NCBI GenBank assembly: GCA_951394405.1
Contig: OX596336.1
Coordinates: 186,001 to 250,000 of the forward strand
Origin: Coprinellus micaceus
Lineage: Eukaryota > Basidiomycota > Agaricomycetes > Agaricales > Psathyrellaceae
Length of the DNA stretch: 64,000 nucleotides
Direction of reading: 5' to 3'
A model generated the notes under the pieces. It saw only the letters and a list, made by a program, of their open reading frames with translations. It searched no databases and was not told where the DNA came from. The translations under genes were made by a program, and so were the position numbers. Positions 36,229 through 46,714 of this stretch are shown in pieces (position 1 is the first letter of the stretch; every line of letters begins with the position of its first letter).

Positions 36229-37331
36229 TTGGAAAACTCACGGTTTCTCGGTTCGATCTCCGTGCTAGCTGTTACGGGAGTCACTACAAAAAATGATGTA
36301 CATGTTGAAGGGGATGAAATGATAAAGGTCGTGGATGCCAGAAATACTGCCAGGGATACTCCCACAGCACCCAGTCTTACGCGAGGGTGGGTTTGTGCGC
36401 TTACCTCTCGCATTTCGTCTGCGGAACTTGACTTGAAGGTAACTCTGGCCGGAATGGCATCTTCGCGGGTAAAACTCGGCGTATGATTCGCGAACCAATC
36501 TGTCCACCCTCCCCAAGTCAAAGCCAAGGAGTCGATAAATACAGCGATGAAACGTTGCAACCCGTTCCTGACCCCGATGAGAGTTCAAAAGCCAAAGTGC
36601 ACCAGCCAAAGCGAACCAAGTCAAAGCGTGTGAACGCGCCACTCCAGAGCACTCAATTCGATTAAGCGCCGGGGGATGCTTCGAGTCCGCTGATCGGACT
36701 CCGCGAAGCAATTCCCATTCGGGGGCGGGTAAACGCCTTGAAAACCAGGCACAACTGAGAACGGTATTCGGTGTGGCGGATTGGGCGACTGACCGTGATG
36801 GAGAAGTGTGTGGTTCAGGACCAAGAAAACGCCGCCTGATGTTCAGTGGCACGTCCAGATATCAGGGGGTCATTGGCTGTGACCATTGCGGTGGGGGTAC
36901 ACTCATTGGGAACATAGCAACCAGGGACAATGCGATAATGCGATAATGCGAAGGACGAGCCACACGCCACTGCATTCGGGGACACGGTGGTTTCCTGCAG
37001 ACATAAAGAGAGATGGTATGCGCTAATTAGACCCTCGAAATTCATGATCAGCGACGGTGACTTGAGCTCGGCAGCACGGGCCTAGATCCGCGTTTATTAC
37101 CATGGTCGTTGACTTGTGATCAACCTAGGCTGAGTGTAACCAATGTGTCCGGGACCAAGTGCCGTGAGTACTACCTACCTACCTACCTACCTACCTAACA
37201 ACCGAGGTCAAAGCGACAATGGGGGACATGGACCTGGTGCCACTGCATAAACTCAATGTGATTCTAGTGTACAACGAATATAAAGAGAGGGACTATCGAA
37301 TTGAACCCCCATTCTCTTTACCCCAACCGCC
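36229..37331. other. Intergenic between tyrosinase and F-box gene
   Basis: No gene recognised. It contains a CTAC microsatellite at 37171-37197 and a short GCGATAAT duplication near 36940. The last 100 bases should hold the promoter of the F-box gene. Confidence 0.5.
37171..37197. repeat. CTAC microsatellite
   Basis: Almost seven perfect copies of the tetranucleotide CTAC, 135 bp upstream of the original F-box start codon. Confidence 0.9.
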
Positions 37332-39252
37332 ATGTCGATCGTCTCACAACACTGCACGCAAGCCAAATTATTTGGGCCAAAATAAGAGAGGAATAAGTTT
37401 GGAAATAACTTGATTATTTTCTCCTTATTTCACTGAAAATAATTTGCCAGAAACAGACCACATTCCCTGCCAAATTTGTCCTATCAGGGCAAATTATTTG
37501 CTCCAAAATAACTTCCAGAATAATCAAGTTATTTTGTTGCTTATTCTGGACTTATTTGGGCGCAAATAATTTGCTTTGTGTGCAGTGCAACACGCTCCGT
37601 CAGCCACCCCTCAGAAGCTCACTCGACCAGCCACTGCGCAGGACCCCACACTAAAAGGAGAATCCGCGACTCGTGCCCAGTCTCCCCCCATCCACCGACT
37701 CTCTGACGACCTACTCACCGCAATCATCGTCCAGCTCCTCAAACTCTCTACTGGAAAGGGACCCCTCGTTGTATCGCCCACCCACCCCCTCATCGCCACG
37801 AGCCACGTCTCTCACAGCTGGCGAAATCTCCTCCTCGACAGTCCCCTCTTCTGGACCGATATCCGGATCGCCACTCCATATCTAATCCCCAACTCGCAAG
37901 ACGACGTCGAGCGTGCCAACGGCGACAGCGAAGTCCTCCATTCCATATGGATTCGACAAATGAAAGTCCTCCCCGACCTCGTACGCACATGGATCGCCCG
38001 ATCGCGAACCTGCCCCATAACCCTCTCCCTCGAAATGCACGCACCGAACCCACCTCGCGGCCACTCGACGCCACAGCTTCGGAAGTCCATATCCCCGTAC
38101 TCCGCGTCCATCATCGACGTCCTTTGCAACGCAGCGCGGAAGTGGAAAAACGTCATGATCAGCATCTCGCTCGACGGGACGGACCTCGACTACGCCGCCG
38201 CCGGCCTATACGGGCTTGAATCTCAAGACGTTCCGATCTTCGAATCGCTTTATATGAGGCTGCGGAATAGTGGCCCTGGTTCAGACCGCGTCGACCCCCT
38301 CCCAACTAATGCCAATGGCATCCAGATGGGAAGCGCCCTGCGCTCGCTGAGGATTCCGTACGCCGACTGCCGGTGGCAGGAGTACCACGCCAACTGGTCC
38401 GCATTGACGAAGTTGGAAGTGAAGGGGTTCGCCGTAGAGAGGGGAGACCCCGGAACGACGAAACGCGCGGGACTTGGGGAGGTACTCTCCCTCCTCCGCG
38501 CGTGTCCGAACCTCGTAATACTTTGTATGCAAACGAACAGACGGAGAGCGGTGGACGACGACGAGGCGGCATGGGATATGAGCAGCACTGCGCCTACGGT
38601 AGAGTTGCGCTTTTTGGGGCTCCTGGTGCTGTGTGGGCTCCCGGCGTGGGCGCACCTCGCGCACTACCTCGTCCTTCCGTCGCTGTGGGACCTCCAGTTC
38701 CTCTGTCCAGGCATGGACACGGAGACGTTGAAGTATTGGACGAGGCGGTTTGGGAGGGGGATTATGTTTGTGAGGATGGAGCTCAGGAGGGACGTAACCA
38801 TGGAGGACGTTGAGGAGATCCTGGGGCACATGCCGAACATCCGATCCCTGCGTGCGACCACAGAATCATACGTTCCCGAGGGAGCCGACCCTGCAGCGCT
38901 TCTCATGCGTGCTCTGACTCCCCGGTATACTCAGGGTTCTGGTGGAGCTCGCTTGGAGGCGTGGGTAAAGTGCCGGTGCCCGAAGCTGGATGGCATTCAG
39001 TACGCGCAAGTGAACAGAATCTCGGAGGGCGCGATCCTCGATCTTGTCGAGTCGAGGAGGAAGATGAATTTAGGTGAGCAAGGCGTCGCTAGGATCAAGG
39101 GCGTACATGCTTGGTCCGGGAAGGACGCACCGACCTCCGACCTTGGCGTCGAGCTCCGTCGACGTGGAGTCGACATGAATGGCGTGTCTATCATCAATGG
39201 GTCCAACCCATCCCGCTGCCTCGGCCTGAGGGGCGACTACCGCCACCTCTAG
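37332..39252 (+). pseudogene. F-box protein gene interrupted after codon 6 by a MITE
   Basis: The long frame from 37588 to 39252 codes for about 550 aa and has no usable ATG at its start. A start codon at 37332 opens six codons ending in CAA (37347-37349). A 238-bp element follows, then a second CAA (37588-37590) continuing the long frame in phase. With one CAA kept, the two parts join perfectly. With the element present, translation from 37332 stops inside it. The protein has an F-box near its N-terminus (HRLSDDLLTAIIVQLL, SHVSHSWRNLLLDSPLFW) and a leucine-rich-type remainder with LLRACPNLVILCM. It is paralogous to the minus-strand genes at 42666 and 45155. F-box proteins act as substrate adaptors of SCF ubiquitin ligases. 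Only a GT at 37341 could splice to a CAG inside the element's end, and that join is out of frame. Confidence 0.85.
37350..37587. mobile_element. 238-bp CACTA-like MITE with 3-bp target duplication CAA
   Basis: The ends are imperfect inverted repeats of about 37 bp: the left end begins CACTGCACGCAAGCC and the right end is its complement, closing with GTGTGCAGTG. Both ends share an AAATTATTTG core. The element is flanked on both sides by CAA (37347-37349 and 37588-37590). CACTG termini and a 3-bp duplication are hallmarks of the CACTA/EnSpm superfamily. The interior is AT-rich and non-coding, so the element is non-autonomous. Confidence 0.85.
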
Positions 39253-39694
39253 CCGTATTCGAGCCTGTGTGCCTGTAAACCGTACTCCGTCTGTTGTGTA
39301 TCCTACGTGATCGTGTTTAATCCATAGGTTGGTGACCGCAAATCAACTGTCTGAAAGGTCGATAAAACAGCGTGGAAGCTTAAAAGCGGGATTCAGGACT
39401 TACCCCGCCCAACCTTCTCCTCCGGATCCGTCCTCTGGCACAGGTTTCTAATAACTTTCTATAAGCAATTCTATAAACACATTTCTCAGATCGAGCATTT
39501 AAAAGCGTACGACAGACTCTCCCTCTAGATACGTTCGCCCCACTCCATACGTCGCCTCGCCAGGGAATCGACGACCAACCCGTTCCCAGATTCTATCCAC
39601 CATCAACCGACCGCCGATACGCGTCCCGATGCCCCTGTTCCCATCCCTCAGATAAAATACCCCCTTCCTCACCCTCCTCCCCACCCTCCAACCC
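39253..39694. other. Short convergent spacer
   Basis: Lies between the 3' ends of the F-box gene (plus) and the carbonic anhydrase gene (minus). No gene recognised. Confidence 0.6.
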
Positions 39695-41309
39695 CTACCC
39701 ACTCCCCCTCGTCGGGAACCCCCCCTGCACACCGCCCACCGGGGGGACCCACCCCGGCGGCCCCGCGCTCACATTCAAGTCCGTCACGACCCCGTTCTCC
39801 AGGTCGTACACCCATCCGTGGACGTATAACGGCTGGAGGGGGTTTGGTGTGGAGAGGGAGGTGGTGTAGGCTGCGTGGTGCTGTGGGAAGAGGGAGAGAA
39901 GGAGGGTTAGTGTGGGTTCGGATGTCAAAGTTATGAACAGGGATCGAAAGAAACAGGAAGATAAGACGAAGCTAAAAGAAAGAACCAACAACCCACCTCC
40001 CTAACAACAAAACTCCTCGTCACCCTCCACACATTCGCCTTCACATTCTCCTCCACAAGCGCCCTAAACGCCTCATCATGCAAATGCAGCCCCCTCACGC
40101 CCCTCACACCGCTCTCTTCCCCCGGGGGACCCATCAGAGCCCGACTCACATCCTCTTCCGTCACCCTCGCCCCTCCTCCTGCCCTCTTCCCCTCTCCCCC
40201 ACTCCCACTCCCACTCATACTCCCACTCCCACTACCCCCACTCCCAATTCCACTCATACTCCCACTCCCACTACCCCCACCCCCACTCACCCCCTTCTCG
40301 AGGATATCCCGAATCCCCTCCCGATGCTTCCGAATCTCCCACCGCCCACTCGTCTCGTAGATATACCGTATAGGCGCGATCCAGCGCTGCACCGCGAGGT
40401 CCGGGGGGTCGTCGTAGCTCGGGGACAGCGACAGCGACAACGAAGACACGGAGGAGGAGGACGCCGGGGAGAAGGAGGACGCCGGGGACAAGTAGCGCTC
40501 GCGGTACCCCCGGGGGAGGGGAGCCATGGAGGCGGCGACGCCGCCGCAGCCGTAGTGACCCATTACGACGACGTGTTTGACTTTGAGGGTCCCGACGGCG
40601 TAGGTTAGGACTGAGTTTCTGTTGGGTGGGAGTGGGGGTTAGTTTGGGTTTGGGTTTGGGTGTGGAGGAAGGATGGAAGGGGAGGGAAAGCGGAAACGAG
40701 AAGATGGAAGGAAGGATAGAGGAAGAGATATGGAAGGATGAAGAGAGGCGAACGAAGGTAAAGAAACAAAGAAGAGAAGAGAACGTACGACGAAACATCC
40801 GCCTCATCAAACATATTCGCAATATTCCCCGCCGTAAACATCGTCCCGGGCTCCGCCCCAAATATCCCCTGCTCATTCACCCTGCTATCGCTACAATCCA
40901 GAATCATGAATGGCGGCCTCTGCCCCTGGAACGCCAGGCCCTCCAACAGCCCCGGGCTGTCCTTCCCCATGCGCCTCACATATTCGACGTTCCCGCGGTA
41001 GAGCTGTTCGATCTCATGGAATTTGTCGATGATGGCGGGGTTCTCTAGCAGGGAGGAGTGAAGCCGGGGAGAGTGGTGTCGCCAGTAGGTGTGGTCGGCG
41101 TTGAAGGGTTTGTGGTGTGGACAGCACGAGGACGGTGCGGTAGTGGGTTGGGACCAGGACCACGAGGGAGTTGAGGTGGACGCGGCGGTGCTGTGTGCAC
41201 GGGCCTTCGTACGCGAGGCGCCTGGGGCGGAGACGTTGAGGTACACGCGGGCTGTGGTGAGGTTCAGCCCGCCGTACAGCGACGGGTTGAACAGCGCTCT
41301 CAACGGCAT
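39695..41309 (-). CDS. Beta-class carbonic anhydrase with a long low-complexity insert
   Basis: Exons 41309-40789, 40618-39997 and 39880-39695 join in frame to 442 aa; the first intron is unusually long (170 bp). The beta-class zinc site is complete: the CSDSRV block gives Cys and Asp, and the [11 protein letters not shown] block gives His and Cys. The AGNIAN segment and the C-terminal VHGWVYDLE are also family-typical. The enzyme hydrates CO2 to bicarbonate. The first 70 residues are basic and hydroxylated without acidic residues, suggesting a mitochondrial targeting peptide. Two low-complexity inserts enlarge the protein well beyond the usual 200-280 aa: a Ser-rich stretch after the His/Cys block, and a Gly/Ser/Met stretch made of GSGSMSG-like repeats before the C-terminal domain. 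The start was chosen at the first ATG; the frame extends upstream without one. Confidence 0.88.
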
Positions 41310-41864
41310 GATCGTGCTTCCCCGTGTTCGCTTGTATCGAACGACAACGAGAGTGCGTGGCGCAATGGGGAGGACGGAGAGCTCGACGATGGGGGTACCG
41401 TGCTCGTTGTGCGCGGTGTCGAGCTCGATGGGGGCGTGTCGAGGAGAGCGGGCGGGCGAGGTGGTGGTCGGGAGCAGTGAGGTGGTGGGTGGAAGGAGCT
41501 GAATGCTGGGGATCAAGTGAAAATGATGAGCCAATCAGACGCGTCGGATCTTCAGCGTGCCTGGCGTGACGTCAATCCCGATATACAGAGGCGGATCAGG
41601 CGCACGGGAGGCTTTCCCGCTCGTCCCGACCTGACACGGCAGTAACGGTTATCTGCACGATTCCACTAGACTTACTTCGTCGATGTTGAAAAGACGGTGA
41701 TTCCGGGTGAACATACAGACACGAACAGGCTCGAACAAGGTTGTAGATAGTTAGCGTCGCCCACCGGTAGACGAGATACTGAGAGACGTGAGCCGACGCG
41801 GCGACGCGTTTGACTGACAACAAGGACAAACAACGCGTCGCTTCTCATTGATGGCTTTCCACTA
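41310..41864. other. Upstream region of carbonic anhydrase
   Basis: No gene recognised. The carbonic anhydrase frame stays open upstream to 41534 but lacks an ATG. Confidence 0.5.
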
Positions 41865-42312
41865 AGTGTTGTGCAGGTCTTCGACTAGTCGTCGACTTCG
41901 GCGACCGTCGCCGACCCTGGTCAGTGGCCAGTCATCGACCAGTCACCCAGCCCCACATCAGTGATGCTTTCCCAGTGCGCAAGACCATTCCACGACAAAA
42001 TCCCCGGGTTCAAATGATCCAGGTCACCGTCTCCTCCAGCATCATAGTCCCACGGCTGGCAGACCACCGACTGTGCCTCCTGGTCGGCCAGGGAGATGCT
42101 CTTCGTACCTTAGCTTCGGGGATGGCTCAGGCATGTAGGAGACACGGTGTTTCGACATTTCTCACTGGGATTTCCGAAGCATTTCTGCGAAGACGACCTC
42201 CCCGCCTTAGGTTGCCAAATGGGGCCAGTCATCGACCAGTCACTGACCGTCGATGATGGGTCCTCGACTTCCGCCATCCGACTGGTCACCCAGTCGGCGA
42301 CTGCACAACACT
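41865..42312. mobile_element. Putative 448-bp MITE-like element
   Basis: It is bounded by the perfect 12-bp inverted repeat AGTGTTGTGCAG (41865-41876) and its complement (42301-42312). Inside each end are several GACTGGTC/GACCAGTC motifs, including an identical 21-bp direct repeat at 41926-41946 and 42223-42243. Non-coding. Subterminal repeats of this kind are seen in hAT-type elements, but I could not find a clean 8-bp target duplication, so the class is uncertain. Confidence 0.5.
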
Positions 42313-42665
42313 GTTCAGAATCCACTTGCCTTTCCTCATTCCTTTCCACCTCCGTCGGCTCACGTCGAGTCCCGGCGTGTCGGTGGGCCTTGGTCTTTTA
42401 CTTTCTCACACCCGCCCTCACCTGTTTAGCGTTGGGTGGGTTCAGCCTGGACGACGACACGGTCAGCTGGGCAGACCTATTCGTTCAGACGCCATGACAT
42501 CTGGGGTCTGGAGATCGGTTGTGCAAGTCGAGTGATTTTAGGCCATTGACTCCCGGGGAGGGGCTTACAACGTCCCAGTGATTCCAAATATCAGAGTAGA
42601 ATACAATCACATTAAAAGCAGATTCTGTAGAATATACGTGAAATACAATAGAACAGTCGGAACCA
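42313..42665. other. Downstream region of F-box gene
   Basis: No gene recognised; 3' flank of the minus-strand F-box gene. Confidence 0.6.
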
Positions 42666-44267
42666 CTACGTAGACAAAAAGAGACCGCCCACATCCACTC
42701 CCCGGCGAAGAAGCGCCGGTCTAAGGTCTTCCCCAGGCCCACACCTCCCCGAACAAATAACCACGCTTCCGAGCATCGCGATGCCGCGCTGAGCCAATTC
42801 ACCACCTCTCCTCGACTGAACAAAATCAAGGATAACCGCATCCGATATCTTGCTCCCCTGAACCAACGAAATCCTCTGTAACTTCGGACAGACGCACCCC
42901 CCTTCCACGCCTCCCTCGCGATCAGGGGTACGCATCACAGTCAGAGCGCTGACCAACGGAGTCCCAACGTCCACCCGCGGTGCAGCTTCATCCGACGTTG
43001 AGAACATGTCGTCATAGAGAGGCGAGATATCCAGCTCGGTTATGTTGGGTACTTGGTCCAGGAGGTACCCAACATCCTCAGTCGAGACGTCCGCAGGCAT
43101 CTCGAACTCCACCCTGCTGAGCCCCTCTCCGAACCGACTGAGCCAGGCTTTCAATGTCGCTGAACCCATCGCATGCGAGACTAACGCCAGGTCCTTCAGA
43201 GAGGGCAGAACGAGCGATTCGGGGAACGAGATCCACGGGCAGGCGCCGCGGATATACAGCACTTCCAACGAAGCCATCGTCACAGGCGTACTTGACGCAC
43301 AGAAACCCCTTCCCATACCCTCATCCCCCAGATCGACTCCTTCAGGCGTCAAAGAGAGGGAACATGTGACAAGATTAGGGCAAGCTCCAAGCAGACCGAG
43401 CGCCTCGCGGGGTCCAAAACCCTCCCCTCTATGGAGACCAAATCCATCAACCACAAGGTCAGTCAACCCGACCCAATTAGCGCCATAGTCCTCCCACCTA
43501 CCCTCCATGCCCGGGATACTCAAAAACCTCAACGAACCCGCCATCTGCATCCCACCTTCCCGCAGGGGCAAGCGGTCGGCGCGACACCCCACCTGGATGC
43601 CCGCGTACAGCCTCTCAAGGATCGGGACGTCCTCAGCTCTGAGATTGTGCAACCGCTCTATCGCTGCGCACTGCGTGAGCTTGGGGTCGTCCACGGAGAT
43701 ATCGATCGCTGCTTCTCTCCATCGCCCAGCCACGTCACATATGAGGTCGATGAGAGATGTGTAGCATACCCTAGCAGCCTTGCGGACCTCATCCGGGGTC
43801 TTGCCGTCTGAGAGCCAATCTACGTGAGATATGCGCAGGCTAACTGAGAGCGGGCAATCCTGTGATCTTTCGATCCAGGTCCGAGCAACCTCAGGCATCC
43901 GCTCCATCCTTCGAATCAAGTGTTTTTGCCGGGAGACTGCGGTCTCGCCACTACCCCAAGACAAGGGAACTTCGGGCGTGGCGATCGAGACTTCACTCCA
44001 GAGAGCAGGACTGGCAAGTAGGAGGAGGCGCCACCTCCGAGAGACGTGGCTTGTCGTTACGAGGGGGTGCCCGTGCGAGACGAGGACGTCGCCGAAGTCG
44101 TATATCGTCTGCATCCTGACGAGCTCGACGACGATCGCGGTGAGGAGGTCGTCCGAGAGCATTTCGATTGGAGAGGGTTTACGCATAGTAGTAGTCCCAA
44201 GCGCTGTATTCATATTACTGTGGTCTTGAAGAGTAGTTGAAGGTGAGACTCGGGAGGCGATCGGCAT
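42666..44267 (-). CDS. F-box protein, tandem copy 1
   Basis: A single uninterrupted exon of 533 aa starts at an ATG with TATACAAAA about 60 bp upstream. An F-box-like region sits at about residues 33-75: PIEMLSDDLLTAIVVEL, then TSHVSRRWRLLLLASPALW. The remainder is built from leucine-rich-like segments, including GLLGACPNLVTCSL and LDQVPNITELDI, that could bind substrate. The closest relative in the window is the gene at 45155-46714, with matching blocks throughout (for example ARTWIERSQ, LIDLICDVAGRW, RWEDYGANW). The interrupted gene at 37332 is more distant. The expected role is a substrate adaptor of an SCF ubiquitin ligase; no target can be inferred. Confidence 0.85.
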   Translation of the reverse strand: MPIASRVSPSTTLQDHSNMNTALGTTTMRKPSPIEMLSDDLLTAIVVELVRMQTIYDFGDVLVSHGHPLVTTSHVSRRWRLLLLASPALWSEVSIATPEVPLSWGSGETAVSRQKHLIRRMERMPEVARTWIERSQDCPLSVSLRISHVDWLSDGKTPDEVRKAARVCYTSLIDLICDVAGRWREAAIDISVDDPKLTQCAAIERLHNLRAEDVPILERLYAGIQVGCRADRLPLREGGMQMAGSLRFLSIPGMEGRWEDYGANWVGLTDLVVDGFGLHRGEGFGPREALGLLGACPNLVTCSLSLTPEGVDLGDEGMGRGFCASSTPVTMASLEVLYIRGACPWISFPESLVLPSLKDLALVSHAMGSATLKAWLSRFGEGLSRVEFEMPADVSTEDVGYLLDQVPNITELDISPLYDDMFSTSDEAAPRVDVGTPLVSALTVMRTPDREGGVEGGCVCPKLQRISLVQGSKISDAVILDFVQSRRGGELAQRGIAMLGSVVICSGRCGPGEDLRPALLRRGVDVGGLFLST

Positions 44268-44325
44268 TGTGAGTTAGCTAGCGAGGTGAGATGGGGAGAT
44301 GATCTTACAAGGCGAAGCGGGTCCC

Positions 44326-44334
44326 TTTTGTATA
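44326..44334 (-). promoter_or_regulatory. Possible TATA element of F-box copy 1
   Basis: TATACAAAA on the minus strand, about 60 bp before the ATG. The corresponding site before copy 2 reads TTATAAGA. Confidence 0.4.
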
Positions 44335-45154
44335 CATAAGAAACCCGGTGCCGCCACACAGTGACATTCGGATCAACCAAATGCTCGGCGCCGTAAACCC
44401 CGCTGGTTCCCAAGGCCACAATGGCTTTGATACAAGATGCAGAGCAGTGGATGGCCCCAGTGGTAGCGGCAATTGATACAACGGTCATTGCGTAGGGCAA
44501 TGGCCAATGCGTCGATGCACAATAGCCGCTCAATGGACTATGGCTCATGAGTCATGGTTGCCATGCCTCCCAGCGATCGCGTTTCGGCGCTTATCACTGA
44601 CAAGCTCTGGAAACGGAGTCGGGTGCTCCCGATCGGGGAAGAAAGCACTTTTGGAGGGTGTAATTGGGTGGAGTTAGGGCCTTGTCATGGGCAAAGGCCC
44701 AGGTAGCCTCAGGACGAAGAAGGACTGGAGAGATACCCATCGATTAGACAACGGGCGACAAACAATACGACAACGACTACCCTATATAAAAGGTGGGCGC
44801 TTGGACCTGTGCACAGGTTCAGCTGTAGCGTCGTCACAGGCCCGCACGCGTCACCTCTCGGAGTAGAGGTCTCTATACAGTTTACAGGGGGTGTAGAGAC
44901 GCAGGGGAACGCGCTCAGCAGCCCATGATGGATGCTCGAGACTTCTCTAAATTGGCGTTCGCGTAGAAGGGTCGTAAGACAAAAGGGGTGTATTAGATGC
45001 AGTAGATATAGAGTGACGAAGTAGGGTAAGACTGGGGAATAGAATGAATGACTCAAAACTGGGGGAAACGGGGCGGTAGAAGGGCAAGGGAAACTTGAAA
45101 CTGGAATACCGAAAGACAGGCTAATGGTACATAGGGGAAAGAACCAGGATGGAA
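44335..45154. other. Spacer between the two tandem F-box genes
   Basis: The part near 44480-44620 is similar to 46930-47100, upstream of copy 2, showing that the duplication unit included the promoter. No gene recognised; a 115-aa hydrophobic frame at 44709-45056 has no support. Confidence 0.55.
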
Positions 45155-46714
45155 TTACTCCGTAGCCAGATACAGACCCGTGATATCCACCCCTCGGCGA
45201 AGAAGCTCCGGCTTAAGGTCGGACCTAGGCTCATCCTCATCTGAAAAACTGGTCACGAACTCAATCATCGCCACGCCGTGTTTGACAAGGTCTATATTTC
45301 TTCTCGACTGAACGAAATCAAGGAGAATGGCGTCCGATACCGTGATTTCTTGCGCCACCAGGATCTGTTTCAGCTCCCGACAACGGCACCTCTCTTCCAG
45401 GTCACCCTGAGGAGTACGCCTCACAGTCAAAGCACTGAACAGCACAGTTCCGACGTCCATCTGCGGTGTTTCTTCGCCCGGAAGAATCTCCCCCGAGACA
45501 TTGGGGATGATCAGCGAGGTCAGGTTGGGGACTTGATCCAGGATGTAGTCCACGTCGTGTGAAGAGAGGTTCAGTGGCATTTCTAGTTGCACAGAGCGAA
45601 GTCCTTCCCCAAAGCGACCAAACAAGCGCTTCAAAGTCTTGCCATCCACGCCTTGCAAAAACAATGTAAGGTCGCGCAGGGATGGCACAACCAGGCAGTC
45701 TGAGAGCCAGGGCCATGGGCAGGGACCGCGTATGTCCAGCACTTCCAACAAGGCCATTGTCACGGGCGTGGTAGGACCGCTCTCTTCCTCCAGACAACTG
45801 CGCGACGCAAGAGACAAGTGGCATATGACGAGATTGGGGCAAGCTCTGAGTAGAGCGAGCGCTTCGCGGGCCCCAAAGTCCTCTATCGAGTTGTCTCTTC
45901 CGGAGAAGAAAAAACCTCTGACGTGGAGTTCTGTCAACCGAGACCAGTTGGCCCCATAGTCCTCCCATCTGCATGCCGTGGTTGGGATACTCAACGAACG
46001 CAACGAGGCTCCCATTTGAACACCATCTTCGACAGGGGGTACGTGGAATATGTGGCGGCCGACCTGGAGCCCGGCATTCAGTTCCTCGAGGAGGGGGACG
46101 TCGTCAGATCGGAGGTTATACAGACGGTCCAGAGCCGTGGCTTGGTCGAGTTTTGGTTCGTCGAGGTAGATATCGAGGTTCAGATCGCTCCATCGCCCCG
46201 CCACATCACATATGAGGTCGACGAGAGACATGTAGCACGGCCAGGCAGCCTCTTGCACCACACGGGGAGTCTTGCTGCTTGATAAAAAGTCCGACTGATA
46301 GATGCGTAGGTTAATGGAGAGGGTGCAATTTTGCGACCTTTCAATCCAGGTACGCGCGATCTCTGGGAGCTGCTGCATCGTTCGGATCAATCCTTGTTGG
46401 GCGACTCCACTCTCGCCGTCCCAGGTGGGTGTGGCGATTGAAACTTCACTCCAGAGAGATGGGCTAGCGAGCAGAAGCTGACGCCACCTCCGAGAGACGT
46501 GGCTTGCTGTGATGAGGGGGTGACTGTGCGATATGAAGAGATCTTCAAAAAAGGAAGCTTCTTTCCAGATGCTAACGCGCTCAACAATGATCAAGGTAAG
46601 CAGGTCGTCGGAGAGCCATTCGATTGGGGAGGACTGAGCGTTTCCCTCAAGTTCTGTCTTCACATTGTGGTCTTGAAGGAGGGTTGGTGATGCGAATCGC
46701 GAAGCAACGACCAT
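45155..46714 (-). CDS. F-box protein, tandem copy 2
   Basis: A single exon of 519 aa. An F-box-like region sits at about residues 30-75: PIEWLSDDLLTLIIVE, then ASHVSRRWRQLLLASPSLW. Leucine-rich-like segments follow, such as LLRACPNLVICHLSL and LDQVPNLTSLII. It matches copy 1 at 42666-44267 over the whole length and in the same orientation, so the pair arose by tandem duplication. TTATAAGA lies about 60 bp upstream. Expected function is as for copy 1. No frame break was seen, so both copies may be active and diverging. Confidence 0.85.
   Translation of the reverse strand: MVVASRFASPTLLQDHNVKTELEGNAQSSPIEWLSDDLLTLIIVERVSIWKEASFFEDLFISHSHPLITASHVSRRWRQLLLASPSLWSEVSIATPTWDGESGVAQQGLIRTMQQLPEIARTWIERSQNCTLSINLRIYQSDFLSSSKTPRVVQEAAWPCYMSLVDLICDVAGRWSDLNLDIYLDEPKLDQATALDRLYNLRSDDVPLLEELNAGLQVGRHIFHVPPVEDGVQMGASLRSLSIPTTACRWEDYGANWSRLTELHVRGFFFSGRDNSIEDFGAREALALLRACPNLVICHLSLASRSCLEEESGPTTPVTMALLEVLDIRGPCPWPWLSDCLVVPSLRDLTLFLQGVDGKTLKRLFGRFGEGLRSVQLEMPLNLSSHDVDYILDQVPNLTSLIIPNVSGEILPGEETPQMDVGTVLFSALTVRRTPQGDLEERCRCRELKQILVAQEITVSDAILLDFVQSRRNIDLVKHGVAMIEFVTSFSDEDEPRSDLKPELLRRGVDITGLYLATE

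Noticed and set aside
37576..37587. Start of the F-box frame inside the MITE end
   Set aside because: The frame opens with TTG within transposon sequence; the original ATG is at 37332, before the insertion.
37350..37587. Interpretation of the MITE as a normal intron
   Set aside because: The only usable donor (37341) with the CAG near 37585 gives the wrong frame, and the element has clear inverted termini with a CAA duplication.
40078..40608. Pro/Thr-rich 176-aa plus-strand frame with PTPTP repeats
   Set aside because: It is antisense to the Gly/Ser-rich insert of the carbonic anhydrase gene and arises from that low-complexity DNA.
41310..41534. N-terminal extension of the carbonic anhydrase frame
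   Set aside because: It begins with TTG, not ATG; the first ATG is at 41309 and gives a plausible targeting peptide.
41980..42020. GGTTCAAAT-like stretch resembling a tRNA B box
   Set aside because: No matching A box or cloverleaf stems were found around it; no tRNA gene was seen in the window.
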